From assembly GCA_038501195.1 (NCBI GenBank), contig JBBPUQ010000004.1:248001-312000 (forward strand): a stretch of 64,000 bases of DNA, in the 5' to 3' direction. The DNA comes from Nemania diffusa. Taxonomy: Eukaryota; Ascomycota; Sordariomycetes; Xylariales; Xylariaceae. A program made the position numbers and the translations under genes. Below, one piece after another: positions 24,440 through 36,197 of the stretch. Below the pieces are notes generated by a model, which had not been told where the DNA came from, ran no database searches, and saw only the letters and a list, made by a program, of their open reading frames with translations. Each line of letters opens with the position of its first letter. The stretch's first letter is position 1.

Positions 24440-26555
24440 AATGTATATGGTAGAACGAGGACTAAACGGATGACAGAATGCTAATAGATCTTAGAGGAAG
24501 AATTAACTTCAGGTCCTAATGTCGTATAGCCTCTTGATGAGATCTTGGGACAGCAGCTACTAGACAAATTAAGACGTGGGAACAAATTCGAGGACTTGTG
24601 AATAGAGTGTAGTATTCGGAAGGCTTTATATACACCATATAGATAGTAATGGGCATATGCCCTCGATCGACGTTCTGTCAGGCATCCCCGCATCAGTCAT
24701 ACGGTCACACGAAAAGTAATACTAGGCACATAACTCAGGATTGAATAGCCAGGGCTTGGATGAGAGGCTAGGAGCGAAGGTTCGGGAGGGGATATTGAGT
24801 AACAAAAGCAAATATGGGAACTTCGGTGTTCGCATGTGCTATCGGTAGTCACTCCCGATGGTTCGTTTTCTGTTACCCCAGATCGGTCAAGAGGCCTTGG
24901 CATTGTCGTATCAGCTCTAGGATCGTTCTATATGGGTAGTTTTAACCTTTGCGGACCTCGATCTCTGGGTACGGTAGCACTTAGACATGCGGGTTCTTGC
25001 ATTTTGTCCTCTGACATCTACATTTAAAAGTAGAGAGGCGTACTAATGCAACGCGAGCCGGGCCGACGGGGAGAGTGGAATCTGAATGGATCAACTCGCC
25101 GGCGAAGGGTCTCGACTGGTAACGCGGTGCAGGGCTCCAACCAACCGCCGCCGGGCTATCTGGGACTGTGTGATGCCTTTGGGTAGCTGCTCTACCCGTT
25201 GGTAGGGTCGCGGCGGGGAGCAGCATGCGAGCATCTGACTCTGGCGTCACTATTTGTGTTTTGTTAACCCTTATTTCGTCAATTGCGGCGACTTACATCA
25301 AAAGAAATCGTACAGGGTTCTGATTGGTTTACATCTTAAGCATGTGCTAGGCCTAAATTGTGAGAGTGGACGGCTGAACCGGTCATGGTGGTGGACGATG
25401 CAACAATAAGTGTCTTGGTGTCGGATGGCTGGCTAATATATGTATGACTTTAAGGGAGTTGAATATTAGGCTTGTTTCTCATCGCTGCATTACTAATGAG
25501 GATAGCATAATAAGGAAGTATTATTCTATCTCGTGTGGACATTAATTGACTAATCGGATGTCCTTGATACATACTCTAGTCTCACCTTATTGTATATCTG
25601 GACAACTCCTATCCATAACTCTTCGTCTTGAGGATGGGGAGTACAAACCTATGATCTGGGGTATAACCAAATCGGAAACCAATGCTTAAATGTAGGTCAG
25701 CCACAAGCTGTAATTCGAAGTATATTAGTGATCGTGCCCACCACCTTCCTTATTCAATCTGATGAGGTGAGGTGCGTCGGATATGTACTGCGAATGTAAC
25801 AAGCTGCCGTAATACATCAGACCATCCCTACCGAACGATAGCCGAACATTAGTAGGACGATGCAGTCGGAAAAGAAGACAACAATATGTGTATCATAATA
25901 CCATACTTCGGGTGGTGGTGTCTCTGGCTTGACGCAGAAGTTGGTAACCGGCCGGTTGTGGGAGAAACGAGGCATGACATCAAGATAACATGAGGTCTTA
26001 GATCACCTGCACATGTAACAGGTCGTTTCCCGAAGAGTCGCCACCTGGTGAGCGGTACATATTACAGGATATGCTGAGGAGAAGACAGCGTGAGTGTGTC
26101 TTCATGGGACTGAGTAGCCTCGATACGGGGCTTCAAAAAGCCTATGCGTGCTTGGCGTGTCCTAACTCAATACCTACTGACGCCTAGATGCTACATATAC
26201 TTCTTCCGTTTAGGAGCAGGTAGCTCAATAGACACCAGGACCACAGGACCGATCTCACCCTCACCCCAGAGCAAGGAATCATGATAAGTGAAAGAAAATT
26301 ATGTAATGGAAATATTCGGTATTCGTAAACATTCACGCACGGCTAATGCAGAATGAACCTAAATATACAAGTGAAGCAGACTCGTTACCCGCGACCACCA
26401 ATCCCCCAAATCCCTTTTGCCCTATCCCGTTCCTCTCCTTTCTAGTCCCCATCATTCATGCATATGTATACTCGAATTCCCATTTCTCAAGTCTTGTATG
26501 TCATGTCATGTCATGTCTCATCTCTGCATCCAGCATGAGCTACCCTCCTCGTTGC
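24440..26555. other. intergenic region
   Basis: Between the start of the decarboxylase-like gene and the 3' end of Vps13. A GC-rich patch at about 25040-25240 contains an 89-residue minus-strand frame with no recognised family; it differs in composition from its AT-rich surroundings. Nothing else coding is apparent. Confidence 0.5.
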
Positions 26556-29500
26556 TTACTCCAGGCCCCTAAAGCGGCGGTTATACTCCTCCACAGCGAT
26601 GGCCACCATGCGGTACAAGAATGTCCGCCCGCTCTCCTCACCGATGGGGATAAACGGGCCATTGGCGCCACCGCGTAAGATAATGCTAAGTCCAGTTCGC
26701 TCTTTGGCGATCGTCTGCACGTCCTGGAGTGGAACATCCCATTCTGTGCTTAGTCTCCTGCTGCGTATGAGGAGGATGCGGCTGTATGTGACCATGACTA
26801 CCATATCCTCTCGCGGCAGTTGTATGTGTGCGATGTAGTCCTCGTTGAAGTATTTCCCGTTGTCTACTTGCTTGAGCCATGATTGCCCTAGTGCCTCGCG
26901 TTGGTTGTAGGGACGGACGATGCCATCTGCGGGCACGAACCGGGCGATACGGACCCGGTCAAGCTCCGACCCGTCGAATACAGTCGTGGTGTTGCGGATG
27001 CCCTCTGATACGTTGGAAGCTAGATCGAAAATACCTACCGCAGGTTTTGTTGCCAACCCGATGAAACCTTTGCCAACCCCTTTGAGAAAACCGACAGCGC
27101 CCTCTTGCTCGGCGCCCTCCAAAGGCTTACGCGCGACGCCACCAATCCCAGATGCCACAGAAGTGAAGAAGGAATTTGCGCCAGCAGTGACCCCGAATAG
27201 GGCATGCTTGGGTCGATTACGTGCACGTGTGATACGGCGGCGGTCTTGGAACTGCTTATCGAGAGTAGCCGCCGCCAGGCCCTTGCCGACGCTGCCCGTA
27301 ACTTTAGAAAAGGAATCCGAGAAGCCATAGACTGATTTCTTGACAAAGCTCGCAGCACCTTTGGCGATGCCTAGCCCGAGATCTTCAGGTTTATCCGACA
27401 TGATTAACCCTTGGTAGGGTTCGTAGAAAACATCCGTGATACCGCTGCTGATACTGTTGAACAAGCCGACAGGGTTACCCAGGAAATCTGCGCTGCCGAT
27501 AATCTTGTGGACCTGGTAAAGAACCTCCTGGCTGTAGTGATTGGATATATTTTGTGTGAGCACCGGGATAGAGACCCTCGCATTTTCTAGCAGTAGTGCA
27601 TTCAATCGAATCGGTGCATCGTTGACATTTCCGATGGCCATGGTCATGACGTTGACAAAGAACATGATAGGGTTTCGAGACGACGTTTTGTCTTCAATAT
27701 TGACACGCTCCGTGCGCATGAACGAAAGATCAAGTTGCATGGGTTGAATATTCAGCACCTCGAAGTAGATGTCTTGCCCTGACTGTTCTTGTTTCGGTTC
27801 CGGGATATCAACGCCCTCGTCGCAGAGCTTGCCTTCATTCGTCTCTGACCACGATGCCCCAGGGACTTTTGAAAAATCTAGTACGGCATAGATGAAATCC
27901 TCGTCGAGATCGATAGTCATCTGCTGGAGTAGCAAGGTCGCATACTTGACGTACAACACACCGTAGCTATCATCCTTGACTCTTGTGACCATGGCATGCA
28001 ATGACGGGTGCAATTCGGTCTCTTGTGCTTGTTTAGGTACTACGCTGGGATATAAGATCATCGGAAATAGACCACCGTAAAGCTGGTTATCGATCTGTAT
28101 CCACTTTATAGAAGTGCTGATGGTCTGATAGAGGGCCGACTCGTTATATCGAAGACTGATATCTCTGAAGGTGACATATGCCAACTCCTTCATCTGGTGG
28201 TTGATTAACGATACCCCAATGCCTGAAAGCCTGAATGCGGCTTGGAATGTTGTCTCGGTGTCCTGCTTCTTGACCTCAAATCCTCCTGTGCCACTGGCAC
28301 TGGTACCGCTTTGTGACTTTTGCCTATAGAGACTCTTGCTAGGCTTGAAGTTGGATAAGATCAAAGTTTGTGTTGGACCGTCTGCGGCGACACTGATATC
28401 TATGATCTTCTGAGTGCCTGAGGTGCTAACGAACCTCATTGGGATTTGGTTGCCGATTTCAGCAAGTTTGACATGCCGCTCCTTGCCGAGCGCGCCTATT
28501 ACCACTTCTCTAAACTTAGCAGCAGGGAAGTCCCAGGCGTACGGCATGATACTACGCGGAGGTAATCGATATCGAACTGGTCGCCACCCAGAGCGGTCTT
28601 CAACCCCATCCTCATCTACGTTGGGGTTGGCTTGGTAGAAGGTGAACTCGGTATCGCTTTCATTGCGCATTGAAAATGGCCACGCCTTGGTCTCCATACT
28701 AAGATGGAGGAATATAGTGGCGTCTTCCATCAAGATTTCAACGCGTATTAGTCGCTGACGCTGTCCAGTTTTAGCGATCTTGACGTGTGTCGTGCCGAGA
28801 TCCGAGATATTTATGGGTGATGACCATTGGTTGTCCATCCCCGGGTAACATAGTGCAATTTGTTTCGTTTGCGATCGTTGGAGCCAATGGAGGGGCTGTA
28901 GAGCGCCTGGTTCAAGCGTCATGATGTTGGATGACCTCGGTTCTCTCACATTGATTAGTTCGCCGACCTTGTTTTTCACTACAAATCTTGGTGCGAGGGT
29001 GACAATCTTTGTCAATTTGTATTTTCCTTCACCAGATTCAACGGTGATTCCGACATGAAGCTCTGACTGCTTCGTAGTTGATTGCAGCGCTACGTCGGTC
29101 GTGCTACCAATAGCATCAAAACTCTGGGGTTTACTCCATTCCGAATCACCCAGCTTTAAGAGAGCGCGGTTCCGTTGGTCTTCGTTTCCGAAGGAAAACA
29201 TTAATGGTTGGGCTTTGGGCCGTTGCTGGTCAGAGGAACCAGGCTGTGATGACTGTCCAGCTGCTCTCTTGGCTTGCTGCAGGAATTGTTTCCCGCGTAT
29301 AGCAACATCCAGACCAGTTTTGTTCAGGATTATATAAGGGCTGTAGACTGTCACCCTGAAAGCACCACCACCATTTGGAGCTTTGAAGTAATGAAGCTTG
29401 AGATGTAATGGTAGGCCCTCGTCATCTTTGCAGATTAATTTGTGTTCCTTTCGAAAATCCTCTTGATAGCCAGGGTTAATAATAGCGAATTCACTGGCTT

Positions 29501-32500
29501 TGAACGCCGTGTCTTGCATATCTACGCTTAACAAGAGTAGGTGTGAGAGTTCCACGACATGCACGGGGCTGACCCCACCCTTTCTAAGGAAATTGTTCCA
29601 ATCCCTCTTCGTGTTCTTGTCATAAATTCGGTATTTGAAATCGTAAGGCAGAAGATTTTCCAAGACGATGGGTGGGGAAAGCTTCAGCTTCATGTATGGA
29701 TATTTCCTGTGTATCGTTAGCGACTGGTGTCTCATTTGCGGACAAACATACCCAGTTAGGAAATGACCTCGATCAAAATTAGCATTAAGCTGGAAGTAGA
29801 ATGGGTCATCATTTTCTCCTTTGCAGACTAAGGTGCGTGTTGGCCTTTTTAATAAATCTCTCCACCACAAATGATCGGATGACCATGTATATCCGAAACC
29901 AGAATCTGGTCGAATGAGGAGGGACTGGACATAGGCGGCCGCGACCGGAGCAGGGCGACTCTCACCCGGCGCGATCTTCTCAATCTTAAGTAGGTGGCCT
30001 TCCTGAGCATCGAAAATACCTAGTTCGACAGGTATCTGTGTCTGGTTCTCCACAACGAGAGGCGACCGTAAAGTTACATACTTGATGTTGTCGGCACCAA
30101 GACTTACTTCAACAAGGAGTCGATGAACCGTATCATCCATCTTGGGTCGTAAACTATAGAGGAACTCACCCTCGCGATTGAGGGGAATCTTTTTAACCGT
30201 ATCGAACCCGCTCCCTTCAATCTCAACGGCAACACTGTTTGCAGTCGTGCTTTCCGACATGACGTTTTCACGCATCTTCTCCCATTGCTCAAAGCTCCAA
30301 GGAGCCTCTTCACCATCGTCCAATTTAAGGGATATGCTCTCCTCATTACTTAAAGTCTTGGCCTGGACCAGGATGCTAAAGCCAGTATAGTTCCGGATCT
30401 TATACGGCGCTTCCACGCCCCGTGGTTTCCCCAAGATGTCTTCATCTTGTGTGAGGAAGTCAAACGATTTTGATGCCAATGCGATGGTCGCTGTTGTTAC
30501 AGTCACATCGAAGGTCTTCCTCGACGCTAGGTCAATGGAGAGAAGACCAGTGGCTTGCTCCCTCGCGACTCCGAGACTAACTTGCCACGGCTCCAGGAGA
30601 GGTTCCCACGCGGACTTGGCAAAATTGTAGACGTTGATATACATGTCAATCGCAGTCTCAGCTTTGAGGTTGCCGGACCAATCTGCTGCCGATGCCGTGA
30701 AATTCTTGATGCTAAGATCTAGGATCGGCAACTCATGAACATCACCAATTAGCACGACACGCATACCTTCGAGAGTAGCCGTTAGCTCTTCGTGACGCTG
30801 TGGCGTCTTACTGATATCATGTGGTTGGCGTGATAAGTCTTTTCGAGATCCAGTGGTAATTGTGCCAGCATTCTTCGCCACCTTAGATTTCGTGTTGATG
30901 GTAGAGTGACCTCTTCCACTAGCTGAGCGTTCTTTGAGGCCATCGCGGCGCGGCTGAGTTTTCTTGGTTGAAGAGCTGTGAGGATCGTTCGCATCTTCCT
31001 CGCTAGATAGTTCGGAAGCTTTGCTTATAATCTGGAGCACCAAAAGGATATCTCGAAGAGATAGTCGTAAGATCAATGGCTCGACATCAACATGTATATT
31101 GGTCAGATTTGACTGCGAGTTATCCATAGAGACTTGAACAGAAAAGTCATCTAGGACACGCAGCCGCGACTCGTCAAACTTGTCCATGCGACAGAGGAAC
31201 ATGCCGACTTGTGAGACTTGAAATGTAAGTGCATGCTGTTGTGATAAGAGCACCTGCTTGGTTCTTAATACGATGGCCTCGGAGCTAGAGCTGAGGGGAT
31301 TCGCTATCAAGATGACCTGTGCATCCACAATATTGACGCGAAAGGCGACATTCATCTTAGACTGCTCGGTTGTTGGGCCTACTTCTTGCAGGGCTGCTCG
31401 GGTGCTGCTTTCAGACAGTCTCCCAGTCCACTGAACTTGCATAGACTCAGTATCTGAGGCATCGGGAGTTTCTATAGGGCTCCCTATGACATCTTGAATG
31501 GGCTCATCGGCCTGTAACCCGACGGTGATGAATTTCTGGATGGCGAAAATGTAGTCTAATGCGAAAATGACCCTCGGACTGTCGATTACCACCACCGCGA
31601 TCATACTGCGCTCCTTGCCTTCAGCCACAGAATTGGTTGCCATGAACTGCTGTACAGCTTTGTTAGAAGAAGTCATTATTTTCTTATACTTATTTCCATC
31701 GCGTGTGCGGCTGTCATGGATGGTGAATGATTGGATCACGAATTCTGCCTCGAGCGAACTATCGGCAAGCATCCGAAGTTTGAGTTTGCTGTCGTCTAGA
31801 GAGAATCGGGACAGACTCGCTAAGTCCGCGTTACCGATAGGCTTTCCTTCGTGAGCATTGATCAGTTCGAGTCCAACCTTATGAATGGTGAAGACTAGGT
31901 CGAGTTTCGTCCAAGTATTCTCTCGAGAACCTAGCTCAGGAGATAGGTCAACGAGGCGGTCATCGTTATCGGTGACAGTGGATGACATTGTCTTCGCCCT
32001 ACGGAGAGTGCCTTCATCCACGTCCCGTTCTGCTTCCTCTGCACTAGCGCCTGCATCTGTCACAAAAGCAGCCGGAACAGACTTGGATATCGCCAATAAA
32101 TATTTCAGTTGATACTGAGTGATCCGGAGGTTCACATCCGTCATGCTACCTTCAATCTCCATGTCGGGGCGCTTCCACCCTTCTTTGTGTTCTGCGTACG
32201 TGATATGAAAGCCAAGATCAACATGGTCAATCATTTCCAACTCTTCAGATTGGTCATCAGCGTAATGAAACAAAGATGTCAGCCGGATGTTCCTGATGCC
32301 AGCAGAGAGTTTCATGGCAATTTCGCCGTCTTCGGAGTCATCCAGAGGCGCAAACTTGTTCTGGGCGTAAATTTCTCCTAAATAGGCAGTGACTAAGTCT
32401 CGCCTCGGTCGATCAGGGGAGAGAGGTCGTGGGAAAACGATGATGGGGGTGTTGACGATGATATCAAATTTGAACTTGCTGGTGCTCTGCTGCAGCTGTT

Positions 32501-35500
32501 GAGCTTGGTTCGCAGCGGCTTGGCGCGCGGCGTTGTATATCGCTTGCATTTTCCCAAACTTAACCAAGAACTCGATGATTTTCCTAAAAGGCTCTTCGAG
32601 AAAATTGACCTTGATCGAGCCGGCTCGGAGAAATATGGAGGAATCATAACCGGGGTAGGCCTTCTTATTGCTTGCATCGAATGTTTCATAGCGGAAGTCT
32701 GCGAGTTCGTTGCCTTGGATCGTGACGAGCTGACGGAAGCTCGAATCTTCTGCCGCACCGACATTAATGTCATCAACCAAACTGAGATCTCCCAATCTCG
32801 CGGCAACTCTCATAGTTCTGCCAGAGATGAAGACACCAACGTCGGCATGATTAAATGACAGGGTTGCCAGACGAATGCCATCGTTGTTGAGAATCATGCG
32901 AATACTTTTCAGGTCAACTTTCACCCGAATAGATCCGCTCTCCATCTGCCCGGGGCTCTGGGCAGGCTCATTGATCTCGATTGCTGGACTAGGTCCCTCG
33001 GCATCAGCGATGCGCCTCTGAGGCTGGCTATCCACGCTACCATTATTAGCGAAGGTAACAAGGATAAAGTCCAGAAGTGTTAGAAGAGTCTTTCTCGTCA
33101 CAATCAAGTTAATGGTAGAGACAGCAACGTTCACATTCGTCTCTATACCTTCATATACAGGCATGAATTCTGGAGATTCCGGCCTAACCTTGGTAAATTT
33201 TACCCGCACAAGGTCTCTCTGCTGTTGGCGATCTTCCACGTCGCCCGAGGAAACGATGGACTTAAATTCGGCAGAGGGGCTATCCACAAAATCATCGACA
33301 GTGACAGAGCCAAGAGATACCTCAGCTGCCAGATCAAATGGCCTGATATACAGGTCAAGTGAAAAGTCCTGAGCGACAAGTTTTACGAGGAGCGAGTCGG
33401 GGCTGCGCCCATCTGGGTCGCTCCGGTATAGGGATCCCTGCAACTTGTCCACGGCAAATTTAAACTCAAAATTGCGTTGCTGTATCTTAAATTGCTGGTT
33501 AGAATCACCATCTTCTGCATCTTCGAATTTATCTGAATCATTGTCCGAGTCCTCGTCGAGAATAATGGCAGATTGCCGTGATAGAAAAATATTAGACGAG
33601 TGCTTGCGACCATGGCCTGCATTTGAGCGGCTTGATGCCGAGCTAAGTAACCGCGGCCTCTTAGGCCGTGGCTGCGTATCGGTAGTCTGCTGCCCCTGGT
33701 TTCCAAGTTTTGGAATGGCAACATCGATGAGCCTCATGAGACTCTTATATTTAGTGTCAGATACGTTGACTTGCAGGACAGGCATATGACCGGACACCTT
33801 GACTTTGGTAAGATTTGGTGCCTTGGGCAAAATCGAAAGAGCAACAACAAAGTCAACATTAATCTTGTCTACGACATGAAATATGCGCCGCTCGTCCTTC
33901 TGAGCAAGCTGGGCTTTCGTCTCCTCGATGGATGGTCCGATTAAAACCTGAGTTGAGGTGAGTTTGACAAGGAAACGATCGTACATCAGAGACTCGAGTT
34001 GCTTGAAATCTTCGTCAGAGTATCTCTGCTGTTGTTTGTCTTGTATTTGCTTCAGCGTGCCCTTATCAACTAGTTCGCTGTTGAGGCTAATGTGACCAGC
34101 ATCTAAGATTAGACAAGTTGACCTTTCTGTTTTGATGGAATGCGGGATGATAATTAACGGCGCTTGGAGATCGAGCTTCGCATTGATGGTTTTATGTTCT
34201 TCCAGAGCAAACTCAAGACCAGCTCGCGTCTGCTGCCGCAACCCCTCGACGGTCGCCCCGGCTGACTCCATGAGAGCTGTTATGGATTCCATGTGGCGAT
34301 CTGGTGGCTGGAAGAAGTCGACGATACCCACTACGAAGTTCGGGTTCCATACAATCTCTAGTGGCTTCAACTTGGCCGTGACAGCGAAGTCACCTTCTCC
34401 GTCCAGAGGATTTTGTTCTATTTGCAAGTCGAAGAAAGTCTCCCGGGTGCTAGTTTCGAGCTCGGCTATGGACAATCGCTTCTGTCTGTGGCTCTCTGGT
34501 GCATCTTTTACTCTGACAATTTCCTTAAACAAACTATCGGGGGTAGTACCGTCAGTGACTCGGAAATCACCGAGACTGATGTCTGCGAGTAGAGAATCGG
34601 TGCGCTTCACAGCGCTCGCTTTAAAAACATCAAAGCGCAGGCTTAATAGATCAGTCCTGCTGCCGTGTGGACTTTGCCTCAGCGTAAAGCTGCCCGTTGA
34701 CAGCGAAGTATCTACTTGTAATTTGACCGCATCACGTGGGGAATCGACAGCATCAGCCAGTGCTGCTTTCTCATCCCAGTCAATGGCTTCGTACAGTTCT
34801 TGACGCTGTTCCTCGGTCATCTGGGTGTTTTCAGAGGCATCAGTCGACTCAGGGGGTTTCGAGCCCCAAACCCAAGACAGCCATCCCTGCTGCTGTTCCG
34901 TCTTCGGGGGCGCGTTCTTGAGAGCTTCCGCATTCTCTTTCCTCATCTGATTGCGACCTATAGACCGCCAGAAACGTAGGTCCTCATACCCGAGTTTCCA
35001 CTCGAGCTTGTTGAGATCATCTATCTCTTGGGCCGACAGCTGCTGGTTCGCCTTCTTCTTTTTGAAAAGCTCGATATACCGAAGACGATCGTCACGACGC
35101 TCACGGAAGTAATCCCATGTCCATCGGCGGTTTCGCTCGTGTATTTTCGAAAGCACGGCGTTCCCGGCAAATTTGAGCCATGCCCGTGGGTCTTCGGCCG
35201 GAGTTACACCCTTTGGCTGAAGTCGCTTGTACTCTTGATGGCGTATGAAGTAGTGGAAGAGATCGGCCATCATCAAAGCATCTCGGTATTGGTCATCATC
35301 GAGGACAAGACCGATCTCATCAAATAGTAAGTTGGCTTTGAACTTGGGCGTGTAGGTGTCTCCAGACTTGTCCAACTCAATCTTGGCCTGGCCGCTCACG
35401 GGCTTTAGGATGTATTGATGGTTAGGACCGTCAGCACCTTCGCTGTTACCGATCATGGCTTTGAATTTTGGGAGCATCTCATTATGCGGTACCAACTGGG

Positions 35501-36197
35501 CCCCTTCAGACACTTCCCGGCCCGACCCGAAAAGTTCCGAGTCCGTATTCCAGTAGACGGCGAGGGCAGCAAGCGTGGCTAACTTGTGTGTCGTATCGGA
35601 GGTGTTCTGGATGAAAGTGGGCTCCCATTGCCCGTCAGTGCTGACGGCGCTGAACTCCTCGAGGGTGGCGCCGAGGGCAAAGGGGTGGCCCGGGGCGGAT
35701 ATGGAGTCCTCGTATCGCACATGGATATTTTTAACGGTGACCTGCAGATTGTCGACAATCTTAGTGACAAGGCTTTCTGTGAAGCTCTGGCTCTTTTTCT
35801 GTTCCTCCTGGCTGAGGCCTTCTTGGTTCCGTTCCTTGATGAGCTCGGCCGAGTCCAGCTTTTCCATCTTTATGCGCTGTTTCCTCCGATCCTCTTCATC
35901 GGCGTCGTAAGCGGCCTCCTCCTTGGGGGACGCCAGAAGGAAAACATCCTCGATGAAGACCTTGACGGGGGCACCGCGCAGGTTAGACCAGGGGATGACG
36001 AGGGTGAGCTGGCCGAGGTGGCCCTCCACGACGTTGATGGGAAGCTTGAGCTGGTCGAGGGCCTCCCTACGGAGCTCGAGGTCACGCAGCTTCACATCGC
36101 CGGACCATATGCCAACCTTTAACTGTGTGGGGTCGAAGTTCTTCACGTACATGCCGAGGAAGCGGTTGAGCAACCCAGCGACTAACCCTTCCAGCAT
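26556..36197 (-). CDS. VPS13: Vps13, bridge-type lipid transfer protein
   Basis: One uninterrupted frame of 3213 residues, similar in size to yeast Vps13 (about 3144). The start MLEGLVAGLLNRFLGMYV and the following KNFDPTQLKVGIWSGDVKL are the chorein N-terminus that takes up lipid. Extended repeating-beta-groove sequence fills residues to about 1950. The VAB/SHR-binding region runs from about 2040 (VVENQTQIPVELGIF) to about 2470 (DLGTTHVKIAKTG). An ATG2-C-like helical region is near 2860-3050, with NPVGLFNSISSGITDVFYEPY around residue 2900. A PH-like domain occupies the last 110 residues (IAHIQLPREDMVVMVTYSRILL). Vps13 moves phospholipids in bulk at membrane contact sites (mitochondria, vacuole, endosome, ER) and functions in vacuolar sorting and sporulation membrane growth. 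Lys/Glu-rich segments at residues about 95-130 and Ser/Asp-rich linkers near 870-900 look disordered. No break is seen. Confidence 0.97.
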   Translation of the reverse strand: MLEGLVAGLLNRFLGMYVKNFDPTQLKVGIWSGDVKLRDLELRREALDQLKLPINVVEGHLGQLTLVIPWSNLRGAPVKVFIEDVFLLASPKEEAAYDADEEDRRKQRIKMEKLDSAELIKERNQEGLSQEEQKKSQSFTESLVTKIVDNLQVTVKNIHVRYEDSISAPGHPFALGATLEEFSAVSTDGQWEPTFIQNTSDTTHKLATLAALAVYWNTDSELFGSGREVSEGAQLVPHNEMLPKFKAMIGNSEGADGPNHQYILKPVSGQAKIELDKSGDTYTPKFKANLLFDEIGLVLDDDQYRDALMMADLFHYFIRHQEYKRLQPKGVTPAEDPRAWLKFAGNAVLSKIHERNRRWTWDYFRERRDDRLRYIELFKKKKANQQLSAQEIDDLNKLEWKLGYEDLRFWRSIGRNQMRKENAEALKNAPPKTEQQQGWLSWVWGSKPPESTDASENTQMTEEQRQELYEAIDWDEKAALADAVDSPRDAVKLQVDTSLSTGSFTLRQSPHGSRTDLLSLRFDVFKASAVKRTDSLLADISLGDFRVTDGTTPDSLFKEIVRVKDAPESHRQKRLSIAELETSTRETFFDLQIEQNPLDGEGDFAVTAKLKPLEIVWNPNFVVGIVDFFQPPDRHMESITALMESAGATVEGLRQQTRAGLEFALEEHKTINAKLDLQAPLIIIPHSIKTERSTCLILDAGHISLNSELVDKGTLKQIQDKQQQRYSDEDFKQLESLMYDRFLVKLTSTQVLIGPSIEETKAQLAQKDERRIFHVVDKINVDFVVALSILPKAPNLTKVKVSGHMPVLQVNVSDTKYKSLMRLIDVAIPKLGNQGQQTTDTQPRPKRPRLLSSASSRSNAGHGRKHSSNIFLSRQSAIILDEDSDNDSDKFEDAEDGDSNQQFKIQQRNFEFKFAVDKLQGSLYRSDPDGRSPDSLLVKLVAQDFSLDLYIRPFDLAAEVSLGSVTVDDFVDSPSAEFKSIVSSGDVEDRQQQRDLVRVKFTKVRPESPEFMPVYEGIETNVNVAVSTINLIVTRKTLLTLLDFILVTFANNGSVDSQPQRRIADAEGPSPAIEINEPAQSPGQMESGSIRVKVDLKSIRMILNNDGIRLATLSFNHADVGVFISGRTMRVAARLGDLSLVDDINVGAAEDSSFRQLVTIQGNELADFRYETFDASNKKAYPGYDSSIFLRAGSIKVNFLEEPFRKIIEFLVKFGKMQAIYNAARQAAANQAQQLQQSTSKFKFDIIVNTPIIVFPRPLSPDRPRRDLVTAYLGEIYAQNKFAPLDDSEDGEIAMKLSAGIRNIRLTSLFHYADDQSEELEMIDHVDLGFHITYAEHKEGWKRPDMEIEGSMTDVNLRITQYQLKYLLAISKSVPAAFVTDAGASAEEAERDVDEGTLRRAKTMSSTVTDNDDRLVDLSPELGSRENTWTKLDLVFTIHKVGLELINAHEGKPIGNADLASLSRFSLDDSKLKLRMLADSSLEAEFVIQSFTIHDSRTRDGNKYKKIMTSSNKAVQQFMATNSVAEGKERSMIAVVVIDSPRVIFALDYIFAIQKFITVGLQADEPIQDVIGSPIETPDASDTESMQVQWTGRLSESSTRAALQEVGPTTEQSKMNVAFRVNIVDAQVILIANPLSSSSEAIVLRTKQVLLSQQHALTFQVSQVGMFLCRMDKFDESRLRVLDDFSVQVSMDNSQSNLTNIHVDVEPLILRLSLRDILLVLQIISKASELSSEEDANDPHSSSTKKTQPRRDGLKERSASGRGHSTINTKSKVAKNAGTITTGSRKDLSRQPHDISKTPQRHEELTATLEGMRVVLIGDVHELPILDLSIKNFTASAADWSGNLKAETAIDMYINVYNFAKSAWEPLLEPWQVSLGVAREQATGLLSIDLASRKTFDVTVTTATIALASKSFDFLTQDEDILGKPRGVEAPYKIRNYTGFSILVQAKTLSNEESISLKLDDGEEAPWSFEQWEKMRENVMSESTTANSVAVEIEGSGFDTVKKIPLNREGEFLYSLRPKMDDTVHRLLVEVSLGADNIKYVTLRSPLVVENQTQIPVELGIFDAQEGHLLKIEKIAPGESRPAPVAAAYVQSLLIRPDSGFGYTWSSDHLWWRDLLKRPTRTLVCKGENDDPFYFQLNANFDRGHFLTGYVCPQMRHQSLTIHRKYPYMKLKLSPPIVLENLLPYDFKYRIYDKNTKRDWNNFLRKGGVSPVHVVELSHLLLLSVDMQDTAFKASEFAIINPGYQEDFRKEHKLICKDDEGLPLHLKLHYFKAPNGGGAFRVTVYSPYIILNKTGLDVAIRGKQFLQQAKRAAGQSSQPGSSDQQRPKAQPLMFSFGNEDQRNRALLKLGDSEWSKPQSFDAIGSTTDVALQSTTKQSELHVGITVESGEGKYKLTKIVTLAPRFVVKNKVGELINVREPRSSNIMTLEPGALQPLHWLQRSQTKQIALCYPGMDNQWSSPINISDLGTTHVKIAKTGQRQRLIRVEILMEDATIFLHLSMETKAWPFSMRNESDTEFTFYQANPNVDEDGVEDRSGWRPVRYRLPPRSIMPYAWDFPAAKFREVVIGALGKERHVKLAEIGNQIPMRFVSTSGTQKIIDISVAADGPTQTLILSNFKPSKSLYRQKSQSGTSASGTGGFEVKKQDTETTFQAAFRLSGIGVSLINHQMKELAYVTFRDISLRYNESALYQTISTSIKWIQIDNQLYGGLFPMILYPSVVPKQAQETELHPSLHAMVTRVKDDSYGVLYVKYATLLLQQMTIDLDEDFIYAVLDFSKVPGASWSETNEGKLCDEGVDIPEPKQEQSGQDIYFEVLNIQPMQLDLSFMRTERVNIEDKTSSRNPIMFFVNVMTMAIGNVNDAPIRLNALLLENARVSIPVLTQNISNHYSQEVLYQVHKIIGSADFLGNPVGLFNSISSGITDVFYEPYQGLIMSDKPEDLGLGIAKGAASFVKKSVYGFSDSFSKVTGSVGKGLAAATLDKQFQDRRRITRARNRPKHALFGVTAGANSFFTSVASGIGGVARKPLEGAEQEGAVGFLKGVGKGFIGLATKPAVGIFDLASNVSEGIRNTTTVFDGSELDRVRIARFVPADGIVRPYNQREALGQSWLKQVDNGKYFNEDYIAHIQLPREDMVVMVTYSRILLIRSRRLSTEWDVPLQDVQTIAKERTGLSIILRGGANGPFIPIGEESGRTFLYRMVAIAVEEYNRRFRGLE

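Noticed and set aside
34132..34803. 223-residue plus-strand frame inside VPS13
   Set aside because: Antisense shadow of the well-supported Vps13 frame; no motif.
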